The notes below the pieces were generated by a model, which saw nothing but the letters and a program-made list of their open reading frames with translations, was not told the origin of the DNA and ran no database searches. From PALSA-505 sp035308365 (lineage in GTDB: Bacteria; Actinomycetota; Actinomycetes; Streptosporangiales; Streptosporangiaceae), in NCBI GenBank assembly GCA_035308365.1, contig DATGGU010000195.1, positions 1 to 33,499 on the forward strand: 33,499 nucleotides of DNA. The letters run 5' to 3'. Shown here piece after piece: positions 16,673 to 24,849 of the stretch. The first letter of the stretch is position 1, and each line of letters starts with the position of its first letter. The translations under genes were made by a program, and so were the position numbers.

Positions 16673-18390
16673 TTCCCGCCCGGGCCCTCGCCCGCCGCGC
16701 TGGCTGCCTCCACCGGCAGGACCAGCCGGGATGGGTACCGGCCACCGTGGTAGACCGTGTTGCTGGCTACCCGTGGCTCAGCCAGCGAGCGGGGTGTCCC
16801 GTAGCGGTTCAGGCTCCGCGCGAACCACGGGAAGTCGCTGCTCGTCACCGTGACCCTGATCCGGTGACCGGGCAGGAACACGTGATGGGTGGGCCACAAC
16901 TCCACATCGAACGGGTAGACCACGCCGGGTACCAGCGGTTCCGGTTCGGCCAGCGAGTCCCGGCAGGCGGCGCGCAGGCACCCCTGGGTGACCCGCAGCG
17001 ACCGTCCGTCCGGTGTCACGTCGGTCAGCTTGACGTGCCAGTCGGTGTCGTCGCCGTCCGAGCTGGCGAACATCACCAGGTGCGGCCAGCCGGACACCGT
17101 GACGGGTTCCGTGACCGGATCGCTGGTGTAGCACAGGACGTCACCGCGTGCTTCGGTCCTGGTCTGTTCGAGCGGTACGTCCTCGAACGGGTACCGGCGA
17201 ACGTCGAGGCCGGTCGGCGCGGGGTCGGCGGGATCGTAGCGGTAAGAGTCGCTGGCCTGCGCCGCCGGCGCGCTGGTCAGCAGTGACGCTGGCCCGAGGT
17301 AGAGCCCGGTCTGCGCGGTGGCCAGCGGCCATCGCGTCGCGCCGCGCCAGGAGTTGCGCCCCGGCTCGAAGATCCGCACTGGGTCCAGGCCGGCCAGGCC
17401 CGGGCCGGTCCCCTTCAGCCAGTGGTCGAACCAGCGCAGGTGCTCGGCGTCCATGTCGAGGGCGGCCGCCGGGCCGAAGTCGACTCCGCCGCATTCCGCG
17501 TCGGGGAACCGGGATTTCACGTGGCTCCACGGGCCGACCAGCAGGTACTGCGAGCCGCTCGCCGGAGAGGCTGCGCGCATGTGCTCGTAGTGGTGGAAGG
17601 CTCCCAGCAGATCTTCCAGGTCATACCAGCCGGTCACATGGAGGCAGGGCACGTCGATCGTGCCGTAGACGTCGTCGTAGCGCAGTGCCCGCCAGAAGCC
17701 GTCGAGGGTCTCGTGGCCGCAGATCATGTCCCAGGTCTGGCCGGCCCCGTCGATGAACTCGCCGATGCTCCCGAACGGAAGGGTGCGGAGGATCTGCTCC
17801 CAGTCGGCCTGCTCCGCACGCTTGGACTCCAGAATGCGGCGCCGCGTGCTGAACGCCCACCACCCGAAATAGAGCTGGAACACGCCGTTCGTATAGGGAA
17901 TCTCCTGCTGCCAGCGGCCCGCCGCGGAGGTGGAGATCATCGCGCGCAGGTGCGGCGGGTGCTGCGATGCGGCCGCCCACTGCACCCATCCCATGTAGCT
18001 CAGGCCCGTGGTGCCGACCATTCCTGTACACCACGGCTGGGCCGCGGCCCATTCGATCACGTCATGAGTGTCGGCGGCGTCGTGGACGAACGCCTCCCAC
18101 TGACCCTCTGACTTACCCCGTCCCCGGGTGTCCGCGGCCACGAACGCGTAGCCGTGTGCCTGGTAGAACACCGCCTCGTCGGCGGTGAACGAGGGGTTTT
18201 CCTTGCCATACGGCGTGACCGTTACGATCGCCGGCGCCGGCCCGTCCCCGGTGCCGTGGGGCAGGTAGACGTCGGCGGCCAGTTCGATGCCATCGCGCAT
18301 CGGGATGCCGGTCTCGAACCGCCGCATGGCGGCGAGTTCGGCTGACCGGCCGATCAGCCGCCGGAACGGTGAGCCACCGCCCCCGGTCAC
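16663..18390 (-). CDS. CocE/NonD-family alpha/beta hydrolase (X-Pro dipeptidyl-peptidase S15-like)
   Basis: The 575-aa protein has the CocE pattern. It starts with a FETGIPMRDGIELAADVYLP strand region, the oxyanion-side YGK motif (TPYGKENP) and DTRGRGKSEG. The nucleophile is S131 in TTGLSYMGWVQW, with D257 in TGWYDLEDLLG and H290 in GPWSHVK, followed by a C-terminal jelly-roll domain (RIRVTVTSSDFPWFARSLNRYG). Members hydrolyse esters, amides or glutaryl-acyl amides. GTG at 18390 is chosen because it shares a GTGA overlap with the upstream racemase-like gene. Its place at the end of the GNAT-racemase operon makes it a candidate deacylase for N-acyl amino acids or an acyl-peptidase; this is inference. 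Confidence 0.88.
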   Translation of the reverse strand: MTGGGGSPFRRLIGRSAELAAMRRFETGIPMRDGIELAADVYLPHGTGDGPAPAIVTVTPYGKENPSFTADEAVFYQAHGYAFVAADTRGRGKSEGQWEAFVHDAADTHDVIEWAAAQPWCTGMVGTTGLSYMGWVQWAAASQHPPHLRAMISTSAAGRWQQEIPYTNGVFQLYFGWWAFSTRRRILESKRAEQADWEQILRTLPFGSIGEFIDGAGQTWDMICGHETLDGFWRALRYDDVYGTIDVPCLHVTGWYDLEDLLGAFHHYEHMRAASPASGSQYLLVGPWSHVKSRFPDAECGGVDFGPAAALDMDAEHLRWFDHWLKGTGPGLAGLDPVRIFEPGRNSWRGATRWPLATAQTGLYLGPASLLTSAPAAQASDSYRYDPADPAPTGLDVRRYPFEDVPLEQTRTEARGDVLCYTSDPVTEPVTVSGWPHLVMFASSDGDDTDWHVKLTDVTPDGRSLRVTQGCLRAACRDSLAEPEPLVPGVVYPFDVELWPTHHVFLPGHRIRVTVTSSDFPWFARSLNRYGTPRSLAEPRVASNTVYHGGRYPSRLVLPVEAASAAGEGPGGNQS

Positions 18391-19514
18391 GCTGACCGCC
18401 CCGTCTCGGTGTGGGCGGGCAGCCACTGGCGGGAGGTCGTCACCGAGTCCAGGATGCCGGGCACCGGATCGACACCGATACCAGGTCCGCCGGGGACCGG
18501 GAGGTGGCCCTCGTCAAGGACGAATGGCGGGGTGATGTCCTGGTGGAAGTAACGGCCGGAGGCGGACGTGTCGCCGGGCAGGGTGAACCCCGGCAGGCCG
18601 GCCAGGGCGAGGTTGGCGGCCCGGCCGATGCCGGTCTCCAGCATCCCGCCGCACCAGACGGGCACGCCGTGCGCCGCGCAGACGTCGTGGATCCGGCGGG
18701 CCTCCAGGTACCCGCCCACCCGTCCGGGCTTGATGTTGACGATCCGGCAGGCGCCCAGCGCGATCGCGTCGGCGGCCGCGCGCGCGGAGATGACCGACTC
18801 ATCCAGGCAGACCGGAGTGGACAGCAGCCTGGCGAGCTCGGCATGGCCGCGCAGGTCGTCCTCGGCCAGCGGCTGTTCGATGAGCAGCAGACCGAACGGA
18901 TCCAGGCTGGCGAGCCTGCGAGCATCGGCGAGTGAGTATGCGGTGTTCGCGTCCACCTGCAGGACGATGTCGCCGAACCGCTCGCGGACGGCGCGGACCG
19001 GCTCGACGTCCCAGCCCGGCTCGATCTTCAGCTTGATCCGCACGTAGCCCTCGTCGAGATAGGCCGCCACGGTGTCCAGCAATTCGGGGATCGAGCCGGC
19101 GATGCCGACCGAGACCCCGCAGGGGATCCGGTCGCGGGTGGCGCCCAGGTAGCGCGCCAGGCTGACCCCGGCCGCCCGCAGTTCCGCGTCCAGCACGGCG
19201 GTCTCCAGCGCGGCCTTGGCCATCGGATGACCTTTGAAGCCCGCCACCGCTGGTCCCACCGCCGCCGCGCTGACATCATCCAGCGCCATGACCGCGGGCA
19301 CGAGGAACCGGGTGAGCACGTCGGCGGCCCCGTCGGTGTACTCGGAGCTGTACAGCGGCTCGGCCATGGCGACGCACTCACCCCACCCCTCCGCATCCGG
19401 GGTGACCACCCTGACCAGCAGGACGTCCCGGCTGGTCTCGGTCCCGAACGAGGTGCGGAACGGCGCCACCAGGGGCATGGCAATGCGCCGGAGTTCTACG
19501 CCGGTGATTTTCAT
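18387..19514 (-). CDS. Enolase-superfamily N-acylamino-acid racemase / o-succinylbenzoate synthase-like enzyme
   Basis: The 375-aa protein shows the MLE-subgroup active site: K161-L-K163 (IKLKIEPGWD), metal ligands D188 (QVDANTAY), E213 (IEQPL) and D238 (CLDESV), and the second base K262 (NIKPGRVGG). This agrees within one residue with the actinomycete N-acylamino-acid racemase K163/D189/E214/D239/K263. These enzymes may also be true MenC (o-succinylbenzoate synthase). No men gene is nearby, and a GNAT precedes it with a 4-bp ATGA overlap. That pairing is characteristic of N-succinylamino acid racemase operons, so racemisation of N-acyl amino acids is the favoured role. The downstream hydrolase overlaps by GTGA. 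Confidence 0.9.
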   Translation of the reverse strand: MKITGVELRRIAMPLVAPFRTSFGTETSRDVLLVRVVTPDAEGWGECVAMAEPLYSSEYTDGAADVLTRFLVPAVMALDDVSAAAVGPAVAGFKGHPMAKAALETAVLDAELRAAGVSLARYLGATRDRIPCGVSVGIAGSIPELLDTVAAYLDEGYVRIKLKIEPGWDVEPVRAVRERFGDIVLQVDANTAYSLADARRLASLDPFGLLLIEQPLAEDDLRGHAELARLLSTPVCLDESVISARAAADAIALGACRIVNIKPGRVGGYLEARRIHDVCAAHGVPVWCGGMLETGIGRAANLALAGLPGFTLPGDTSASGRYFHQDITPPFVLDEGHLPVPGGPGIGVDPVPGILDSVTTSRQWLPAHTETGRSA

Positions 19515-20458
19515 GGCAGATGCTCCTCGCTCTCGGAGACCGGGGCCGCCGCGGGGCCCCGGGCTACCACGTACCAGCCGGACCGGTCGAAACCGGTGAC
19601 CCGTCCTCCCGCCGCGATCAGGCCGCCGAGCGCCCGGCGGACCGCGTGCCGCCAGCTACGAGCGAGATCCGCATCGACCACCCTCATCCGCTCGACGTCC
19701 GGCGGCACCCGGACCAGCACGATTGGTGTCAGCGCGCTGTCCGCGCCGCCGGGTACCGGCTGCCCGGCCGCGCCGGTGTCCAGGACCACCGCCGCCCCGG
19801 CCGCCCGCAGGCCGGCCGCCCTTGTGCCGGCCGGGTGACCCTGGCACGCCCGGGCGACCCCGTCGGAGGCAAGCCGCCAGCGCACCAGCAGCCGGTCGCT
19901 GTCGTCGCCGGCGTTGATGCTGTCGTCCATGTGCCCGTAGAAGTTCCGCAGATACCCGGTCGCCACCGCCGCCAGTTTCGTAATGTTGAAGTACGCGTTG
20001 CGGCTGACCAGGGGATCGAAGGTCCAGGTGATCGTCGTGACGCCATGCGAGAGCGCCCAGGCACGCTGGTGCAGCTTGAGCGCGAAACCGACATGCCGGC
20101 CAGCGGCGCGCGCGGACACGCCGGCGATGTGAGAATGCATCAGCTGGCTGGCGGGCGAGCCGAAGAAGCCCATGCAGGCACCCGTCATATCATCGTCAAG
20201 AAATGCCCCGGCCACGTAGTTCCCGGCATGGGACAGTGCCCGCAGCAACTCTGTCGTCATCGGCGGGCTCTGTGGCCCAGGGGCCCAGATGTCCCGGAAG
20301 AGGTCGCAGGCCCGCTGCATGTCCGCCAGCCTGGCCAGCTCCCGGATCCGCACGCCGGACGCCATGGCGGCCGCGTCGGCGTCCGCCGCTGCGAGCCTGG
20401 CGACGTCGAACGAGGTGCCGGCCGCACCGCGGTGCGGGCCTGGCACGGATTGGCTCAT
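19511..20458 (-). CDS. Large GNAT acetyl/succinyltransferase (COG3375-like)
   Basis: The 315-aa protein resembles the predicted GNAT family that accompanies N-acylamino-acid racemases. It has IRELARLADMQRACDLFRDIWAP near the N-terminus, VAGAFLDDDMTGACMGFF, the long acyl-CoA region HSHIAGVSARAAGRHVGFALKLHQRAWALSHG, ITWTFDPLVSRNAYFNITKLAAVATGYLRNFYG, and a C-terminal lobe (RAVRRALGGLIAAGGRVTGFDRSGWYVV). In the known pathway such a GNAT succinylates D-amino acids before racemisation. The ATG at 20458 has a GGAG site and overlaps the 48-aa ORF stop (ATGA); its own stop overlaps the racemase start (ATGA). The donor and acceptor are inferred, not proven. Confidence 0.87.
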   Translation of the reverse strand: MSQSVPGPHRGAAGTSFDVARLAAADADAAAMASGVRIRELARLADMQRACDLFRDIWAPGPQSPPMTTELLRALSHAGNYVAGAFLDDDMTGACMGFFGSPASQLMHSHIAGVSARAAGRHVGFALKLHQRAWALSHGVTTITWTFDPLVSRNAYFNITKLAAVATGYLRNFYGHMDDSINAGDDSDRLLVRWRLASDGVARACQGHPAGTRAAGLRAAGAAVVLDTGAAGQPVPGGADSALTPIVLVRVPPDVERMRVVDADLARSWRHAVRRALGGLIAAGGRVTGFDRSGWYVVARGPAAAPVSESEEHLP

Positions 20459-20601
20459 GGCCTGATACTCCAGCCGCGCCGGGGGCTCGTCATCGTGCCC
20501 GGCGCCGGCCTGGAGGCCGGCGGTTCGTCGGTTAGGACGAGGTGACGGCGGCGCGGTCTGGCGCCAAGCTGTCCACGGATGAACACCTCGGGTTTGATCA
20601 T
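20455..20601 (-). CDS. Small 48-aa protein of unknown function, first gene of GNAT-racemase operon
   Basis: The frame starts MIKPEVFIRGQLGARPRRRHL and ends TMTSPRRGWSIRP. The ATG at 20601 is preceded by a strong AGGGGGAA ribosome site (20607-20614) at ideal spacing. The stop overlaps the GNAT start as ATGA, the same coupling used by the next genes in the operon. It has no recognisable domain; it is basic, with a Pro/Arg-rich middle. It may be a leader peptide, a coupling ORF or a genuine small protein. The frame stays open further upstream to 20868 but without a good start. Confidence 0.5.
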   Translation of the reverse strand: MIKPEVFIRGQLGARPRRRHLVLTDEPPASRPAPGTMTSPRRGWSIRP

Positions 20602-20875
20602 GACTGTTCCCCCTGCTCGTACTGGAGGTGTAAACGGGCCGTTCCCCCTAATGAGTCTGCACACATGAATGGCTCGCACCAGTGCGGCCCGTGCTGCCGT
20701 AAGAGTCCGTAGGTTGCTGTGCTGAGGTTGCTCTGTCTCGGCGTCAGCCAGAGCCCCACGAGAGCTGGGCCAGCGTCCGCCGCTCTTGAACGCCACGATC
20801 TGGAACCCGGCCTGCAGGATCGTCAGGTCCGGCGAGCCGCGGATGCGCCATTGAAAGGCTCGGTACAAAAATTTG
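20602..20875. other. Intergenic region upstream of the GNAT-racemase operon
   Basis: This 274-bp stretch should carry the operon promoter on the minus strand. An open frame continues through it without homology that I recognise. Only the ribosome site at 20607-20614 can be defined. Confidence 0.4.
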
Positions 20876-21586
20876 TCACGAGCCTGAAGCGTCGCTAGCG
20901 CGGAGACGGAGGACTAGATCCGCGAGGCTGGTGATGATGGCACCGGCACTGGCTGTGGTGAACAGCTCGTGTTTGCCGGGCTTGTTGGCGTAGCCGATGC
21001 TGGCGATTCCGGCTTGGTGGGCGCTTTCGATGTCGGTGGGGGAGTCGCCGAGCATGGTGCAGGCAGCGGGGTCTGCGTTCAGGGTGGTTAGGGCCTGCTC
21101 GATCAGGTGCGAGCTGGGCTTCAGGAGGCTGGGGTCGGGGCTGGTGCGGGCGATCACGTGGGCGACGAGGTTGTCCAGGTTGTGATGCGCCAGGTAGGCG
21201 CGGATGGCGGCGGTTGAGACGTTGCTGACGACGGTGACGGTGCGGGCGGAGTCCCGGCAGGCGGCGAGGAGACCGGCGACGTGGTCGTTGGGGACGGCGG
21301 CGCTGGCAGCGACGATTTCGAGAGCCGTCAGCTCGGCTTCGGCGCTGGCTGCGAGCTCGGGACCGAGGGCGGCGGCGTAGGTGAAGACTTCGATCGGGCT
21401 GCTGGTGCGGGCGATGTCGCCGGGCAGCGGCGGCTCGTGCCGGTCGCGGAGGTGCCGGCGGAGCTGGCCGGCCACCGGGGCGCCGGTCTGGCCAGGGTAG
21501 AAGTCGCAGATGGGGCCGTCGAAGTCGAGCAGCAGGTGGCGGGTGCGGGTGAGGATCCGGTCCAGAGCATCGGATGGCTGGGTCAT
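20876..21586 (-). CDS. HAD-superfamily hydrolase (phosphoglycolate phosphatase-like)
   Basis: The 236-aa protein has all HAD motifs: I, D21-F-D23-G (LLLDFDGPICDF); II, VTVVSNVS; III, Lys in DPSLLKPSSHLIEQAL; and IV, MLGDSPTDIESAHQAG. It has a helical C1-type cap. These soluble phosphatases dephosphorylate small metabolites. The substrate is unknown. The ATG at 21586 is chosen because upstream codons lack homology. It diverges from an APH-type phosphotransferase gene 263 bp away, with no clear operator in between. Confidence 0.88.
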   Translation of the reverse strand: MTQPSDALDRILTRTRHLLLDFDGPICDFYPGQTGAPVAGQLRRHLRDRHEPPLPGDIARTSSPIEVFTYAAALGPELAASAEAELTALEIVAASAAVPNDHVAGLLAACRDSARTVTVVSNVSTAAIRAYLAHHNLDNLVAHVIARTSPDPSLLKPSSHLIEQALTTLNADPAACTMLGDSPTDIESAHQAGIASIGYANKPGKHELFTTASAGAIITSLADLVLRLRASDASGS

Positions 21587-21849
21587 GTGATGGTAGCCCT
21601 GTGTGGTGAGGTTTTCCGGCACCCTATCGGCACCGGCGGCTGAATCTCCCGGGGCGGGCATAGGCTCCTGAACCTGAGTACGTTCACGAGCGCCGCGTTT
21701 CACCGAAGTGCGTGGACACGCGGAAACCTACCTCGACGGCGGCGAGGAGACCGGCGGCCATCTGGATGCCCGTTCCGGTTCGGCCGCGCATGGATGCGCA
21801 TCCGGCCGCGCCGTGAGCCGGTGCGGGGCCGAGGCTAGGCTGCTGCGGT

Positions 21850-22653
21850 GTGGGCGAAGGCGAGCTGCTGATCGGGGATGGCGTCACCCAGGGGATCGTG
21901 CGGATCGGCGACACGGTGCGCCGGCCGCTGCGGCCGTTCAGCCTGACCGTGCAGGCATACCTGGCCCACCTGCGCGACGCCGGGTTCACCGGTGCGCCGC
22001 TTCCGTTCGGCGTCGATGAGCAGGGCCGCGAGATACTGTCCTTCGTCCCCGGTGAGGTGCCGCGTAACCCGCTGCCGCCGGAGACGGCCGGCGACGACGT
22101 GCTCGTCGCCCTGGCCCGGCTGATCCGCGCGCTGCACGAGGCGTCGGCCGGGTGGGTGCCGCCGCCCGGCGCGGTGTGGGGCGGGACGCCGGCCAACCCG
22201 GGACGGGTCACCGAGCGGGCCGAGCTGGTCAGCCACCGCGACTACTACCCGGGCAACGTGGTGTTCCGCGGCGGGCTGCCCGCCGCGCTGATCGACTTCG
22301 ACCTGGCCAAGCCCACCACCCGGCTCTACGACATCGCGAACGCGCTGTGGTACTGGGCGCCGCTGCGCGATCCCCGGGACCGGGCGCCTGCATTCGCGGA
22401 TGCCGACATCCCCCACCGGGTCGCGGTGTTCGCGGACGCTTACGGCATGACGGCGCGGCAGCGCGCGGAGCTGGCCCCGTTCGCCGTCGACCTGGCGCGC
22501 CGTTACCACGAGGATTCCCGCGTCTCGGCCGAGCTGGACCCGGTGTTCCGCAAACTTTGGGAGGATGGTGCCAAGGATGTGCTTCCGCGCGCCGAGGCGT
22601 GGCTGCGCGAGGTGGCCCCGGCGATCACCGCTCGCCTCAGCCAGCTGGGCTAG
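21850..22653 (+). CDS. Aminoglycoside phosphotransferase-family (APH) kinase
   Basis: The 267-aa protein has the APH kinase core. The catalytic loop is SHRDYYPGNVVF (about 128-139, the HGDxHxxN equivalent, with Asp as base and Asn as metal ligand). The metal-binding block is ALIDFDLAKPTTRLYDIAN (about 146-164, the DFG/IDW equivalent). The N-lobe is short and partly diverged (VRRPLRPFSLTVQAYLAHLRDAGF). Relatives phosphorylate antibiotics, choline, sugars or other small molecules; resistance cannot be claimed from sequence. The start is GTG. It is monocistronic and lies upstream of the ESX-like cassette. Confidence 0.85.
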   Translation: MGEGELLIGDGVTQGIVRIGDTVRRPLRPFSLTVQAYLAHLRDAGFTGAPLPFGVDEQGREILSFVPGEVPRNPLPPETAGDDVLVALARLIRALHEASAGWVPPPGAVWGGTPANPGRVTERAELVSHRDYYPGNVVFRGGLPAALIDFDLAKPTTRLYDIANALWYWAPLRDPRDRAPAFADADIPHRVAVFADAYGMTARQRAELAPFAVDLARRYHEDSRVSAELDPVFRKLWEDGAKDVLPRAEAWLREVAPAITARLSQLG

Positions 22654-22839
22654 GCCGTCCGTCCGGGCTTCCACGCTGGCCCTATGGGTCAAGGCGGAGC
22701 GCCCCCCTGACCTGGGGAAGGACCTCCATTAACCGCGAAAGGCGGCACGGAGAGACGGGATGATCCGTTCGGCGGGATAATTTTGCCATTAAACTTTACG
22801 ATTGGGCTTCAGGGTCGGATTGATTGCAAGGGGGCTCTC

Positions 22840-23154
22840 GTGAGCCAGGGTTTCACCGTTAAGGCGGGTGCACTGTCGGCGGGCGGCCAGCAGGTAGCCG
22901 GCCTCGTGTCCACTCTCGAATCGATCGCCTCCGACGTGGTCCAGGCCATCTCTGGGATGGCAGGGTCGGCATCCGGGCACGCGGGACTCGCGTCAGCCCT
23001 GACGTCCGCCGCGGGAAACGGTGCCAAGACCTATCATGATCTTGGCGCAGCGTACCGGTACGTCGGCGAGAGCCTCGCGGCGACCGCCAGCGCCTACGAC
23101 CGTGCCGAGCAGACCCTGGTCGCGTCTATCTCCGGGATCGGAGGCGGCCGGTGA
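22840..23154 (+). CDS. EspC/WXG100-like ESX secretion-associated protein
   Basis: The 104-aa helical protein reads MSQGFTVKAGALSAGGQQVAGLVSTLESIASDVV and ends with YRYVGESLAATASAYDRAEQTLVASI, matching the EspC-type ESX family in size, helix-turn-helix shape and C-terminal AYDxAEQ region. GTG at 22840 is chosen for its AGGGGG ribosome site, although the frame opens further upstream. Its stop overlaps the next gene's start by 4 bp. Such proteins usually pair with a partner and are exported by a type VII system. No ESX membrane components are in the window. Confidence 0.75.
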   Translation: MSQGFTVKAGALSAGGQQVAGLVSTLESIASDVVQAISGMAGSASGHAGLASALTSAAGNGAKTYHDLGAAYRYVGESLAATASAYDRAEQTLVASISGIGGGR

Positions 23155-23852
23155 GCGGCGCACTGCTGCCGGTGCCGCCGGGGAATCCCGATGCCCTGGA
23201 AGGCTATGCGTCTATGCTCGCATCGGCGGCGGGACAGATCGACGCGCTCGCGTCCAGCAGCGTCCGTGTGACCGCCGGCATCAAGAGCAACGCAAGCTGG
23301 ACGGGCAGCGCGGCCGAGGGATACTCGGCATTCACCGGCGCCCTGGCGCAAACCGTGGGTGGCACCGTGTCCCACCTGAACCGCATCGCCTCCGCCGTCC
23401 GGAACTACGCCGAATGCCTGCGCACCGCCCAGGAGAAGGTCGCCGCCTACAACACGGCCGTGGAGGCCGCCTCGTGCCTCATCCCGGCGAAGCAGCCCGC
23501 CGCCCTCGCCGCCCTGGACGGGGAAAGATTGCAGGCCGAAGCGGCGGTGATCGCCGCGGACACCGCCGGTGACATCGCCGCCCAGGACGTCCAGGGCTCG
23601 ATGACCATCCAGTCGGTCTACCTCCTGCAGCAGGTTCAGCTCTTGGACGCGCAGGCACACCCCGCGCCGGTAAGCCCCGGACCCCGGGCCGAGGCGGCCC
23701 CGCCAGGCTGGCAGCAACGCGCCGCGGCCCTGGCTCGGCTGAGGCAGTTCCTCGGCGGGGATGGCCTGCCCGACGATCCCCATGCTGAAGGCGCCTCGGG
23801 GACCGGCTACGAGAACCCCTATACAGATCTCAACGGAGACCCCGTGCCGTGA
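23151..23852 (+). CDS. WXG100-family-like protein with C-terminal extension
   Basis: The 233-aa protein has a WXG-like N-terminal half: GNPDALEGYASMLASAAGQIDALASSSVRVTAGI, then the turn SWTGSAAEGYSAF (W-x-G), then a second long helix to about residue 170. The tail is Pro/Gly-rich (HPAPVSPGPRAEAAPPGW). This is the layout of LXG/PPE-type ESX substrates whose C-terminus may carry an effector; no toxin domain is visible. GTG start in a GTGA overlap with the EspC-like gene, so both are made together and probably bind each other. A short broken gene follows 1 bp later. Confidence 0.72.
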   Translation: MSGALLPVPPGNPDALEGYASMLASAAGQIDALASSSVRVTAGIKSNASWTGSAAEGYSAFTGALAQTVGGTVSHLNRIASAVRNYAECLRTAQEKVAAYNTAVEAASCLIPAKQPAALAALDGERLQAEAAVIAADTAGDIAAQDVQGSMTIQSVYLLQQVQLLDAQAHPAPVSPGPRAEAAPPGWQQRAAALARLRQFLGGDGLPDDPHAEGASGTGYENPYTDLNGDPVP

Positions 23853-23853
23853 G

Positions 23854-24066
23854 ATGACCCGAACGTAGGCCGGGGGTGAGGAGATTTACGGCCACCTGCT
23901 CGCCCAGGATCGGGCGGCCCGCTACCGGGACCTGGTTACGCCCTGGTGGCCGCGGTACGACATTCCGGCCGACCGGATGGCCGCCCTGGTCGATGGCACT
24001 GTCTGGAGGGTGGAAATGCATCCAAAGGACGGCGGCGATCACGCTGTCCTGTTGCGACGGGTGTGA
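23854..24066 (+). pseudogene. Short third gene of the ESX-like cassette, interrupted by TAG
   Basis: ATG at 23854, 1 bp after the previous stop, reads MTRT and meets TAG at 23866. The same frame continues with coding-like sequence: EEIYGHLLAQDRAARYRDLV, TPWWPRYDIPADRMAALVDG and VEMHPKDGGDHAVLLRRV, ending TGA at 24066. Codon third positions are G/C-rich, as in real genes of the window. Unbroken, it would encode about 70 aa. A nonsense mutation or sequencing error is the simplest reading. No family was recognised; an ESX partner or immunity role is guesswork. Confidence 0.5.
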
Positions 24067-24081
24067 GGTTGCCGCTATTGA

Positions 24082-24819
24082 CTACACGTGGCGCATCCAC
24101 AGGTTGGTTTCGGCGTATGTCCCGCGGTCTTGCCCGCGGTCGATGGTGACCAGGTCCAGCGCATCCGGCACGACGTATTGGCCGGTTTCGGGGAATGCCA
24201 GGGCCGCCCAGCCTTCCCATTCGGCGATGGTGCCAGTGATGACCATGGAGCGCGGCGCTGGCGCGAGGATGCTGGCTCCAAGTCGCTGATGCGTGCGGAT
24301 CCACGGGTCGATGTGCAGGCCGTTGCTCCGGGTCCAGCGGGCGAAGTTTTCCATGGGCGTCAACGGATACCGGCTCTTGAGGGCTGGCCTGACCGGTGCG
24401 ATGACACGCTGGAGCCCAGCGGCGGCGGCTCGCTCGCGCAGGGCAGTGAGGGTCTTCCCCGCCAGCCCGCCGCCTTGCCGGCCGGCTCTGACGGCGGCGG
24501 CCATGACGCACAACGTGTCGGCCGGGACTGAGTTCTCGTGGCCGGTCACCGCGCTGACCAAGGCCCCGTCATAGCCGTCAGGCAAAGTGCTGATTGTTCC
24601 GTCCCAGCGGATGGGCACTCCCCAGCCCCCGGCCACCACCTGGCCGTCGTCGAGGAGCAGCACGTCGTACTCCGGGAAGTATGTCTCGACCCGGCCGATG
24701 TGCCCGGCAGAGACCGGGTCGTGGAAGATGAATTCCGGCCAGACGGAGCGGAAGGCATCTCGGGCCTGTTCATCGAGGTCATGACGGTCGGCTGTCGTGA
24801 CGACCGCTAGATCACCCAT
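24082..24819 (-). CDS. GNAT-family N-acetyltransferase
   Basis: The 245-aa protein has a GNAT acyl-CoA region: TLCVMAAAVRAGRQGGGLAGKTLTALRERAAAAGLQRVIAPVRP, with R/Q-x-x-G-x-A-like RQGGGLAG. The N-lobe is HDLDEQARDAFRSVWPEFIFHDP, with strands VLLLDDGQVVAGGWGVPIRWDG. The ATG at 24819 has an AGGGGTG ribosome site; a longer open frame upstream lacks support. The substrate is unknown. The gene converges on the interrupted ESX-cassette gene with a 15-bp gap. Confidence 0.85.
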   Translation of the reverse strand: MGDLAVVTTADRHDLDEQARDAFRSVWPEFIFHDPVSAGHIGRVETYFPEYDVLLLDDGQVVAGGWGVPIRWDGTISTLPDGYDGALVSAVTGHENSVPADTLCVMAAAVRAGRQGGGLAGKTLTALRERAAAAGLQRVIAPVRPALKSRYPLTPMENFARWTRSNGLHIDPWIRTHQRLGASILAPAPRSMVITGTIAEWEGWAALAFPETGQYVVPDALDLVTIDRGQDRGTYAETNLWMRHV

Positions 24820-24849
24820 GGTGCATTTCACCCCTGACCGAGCCTCTGC

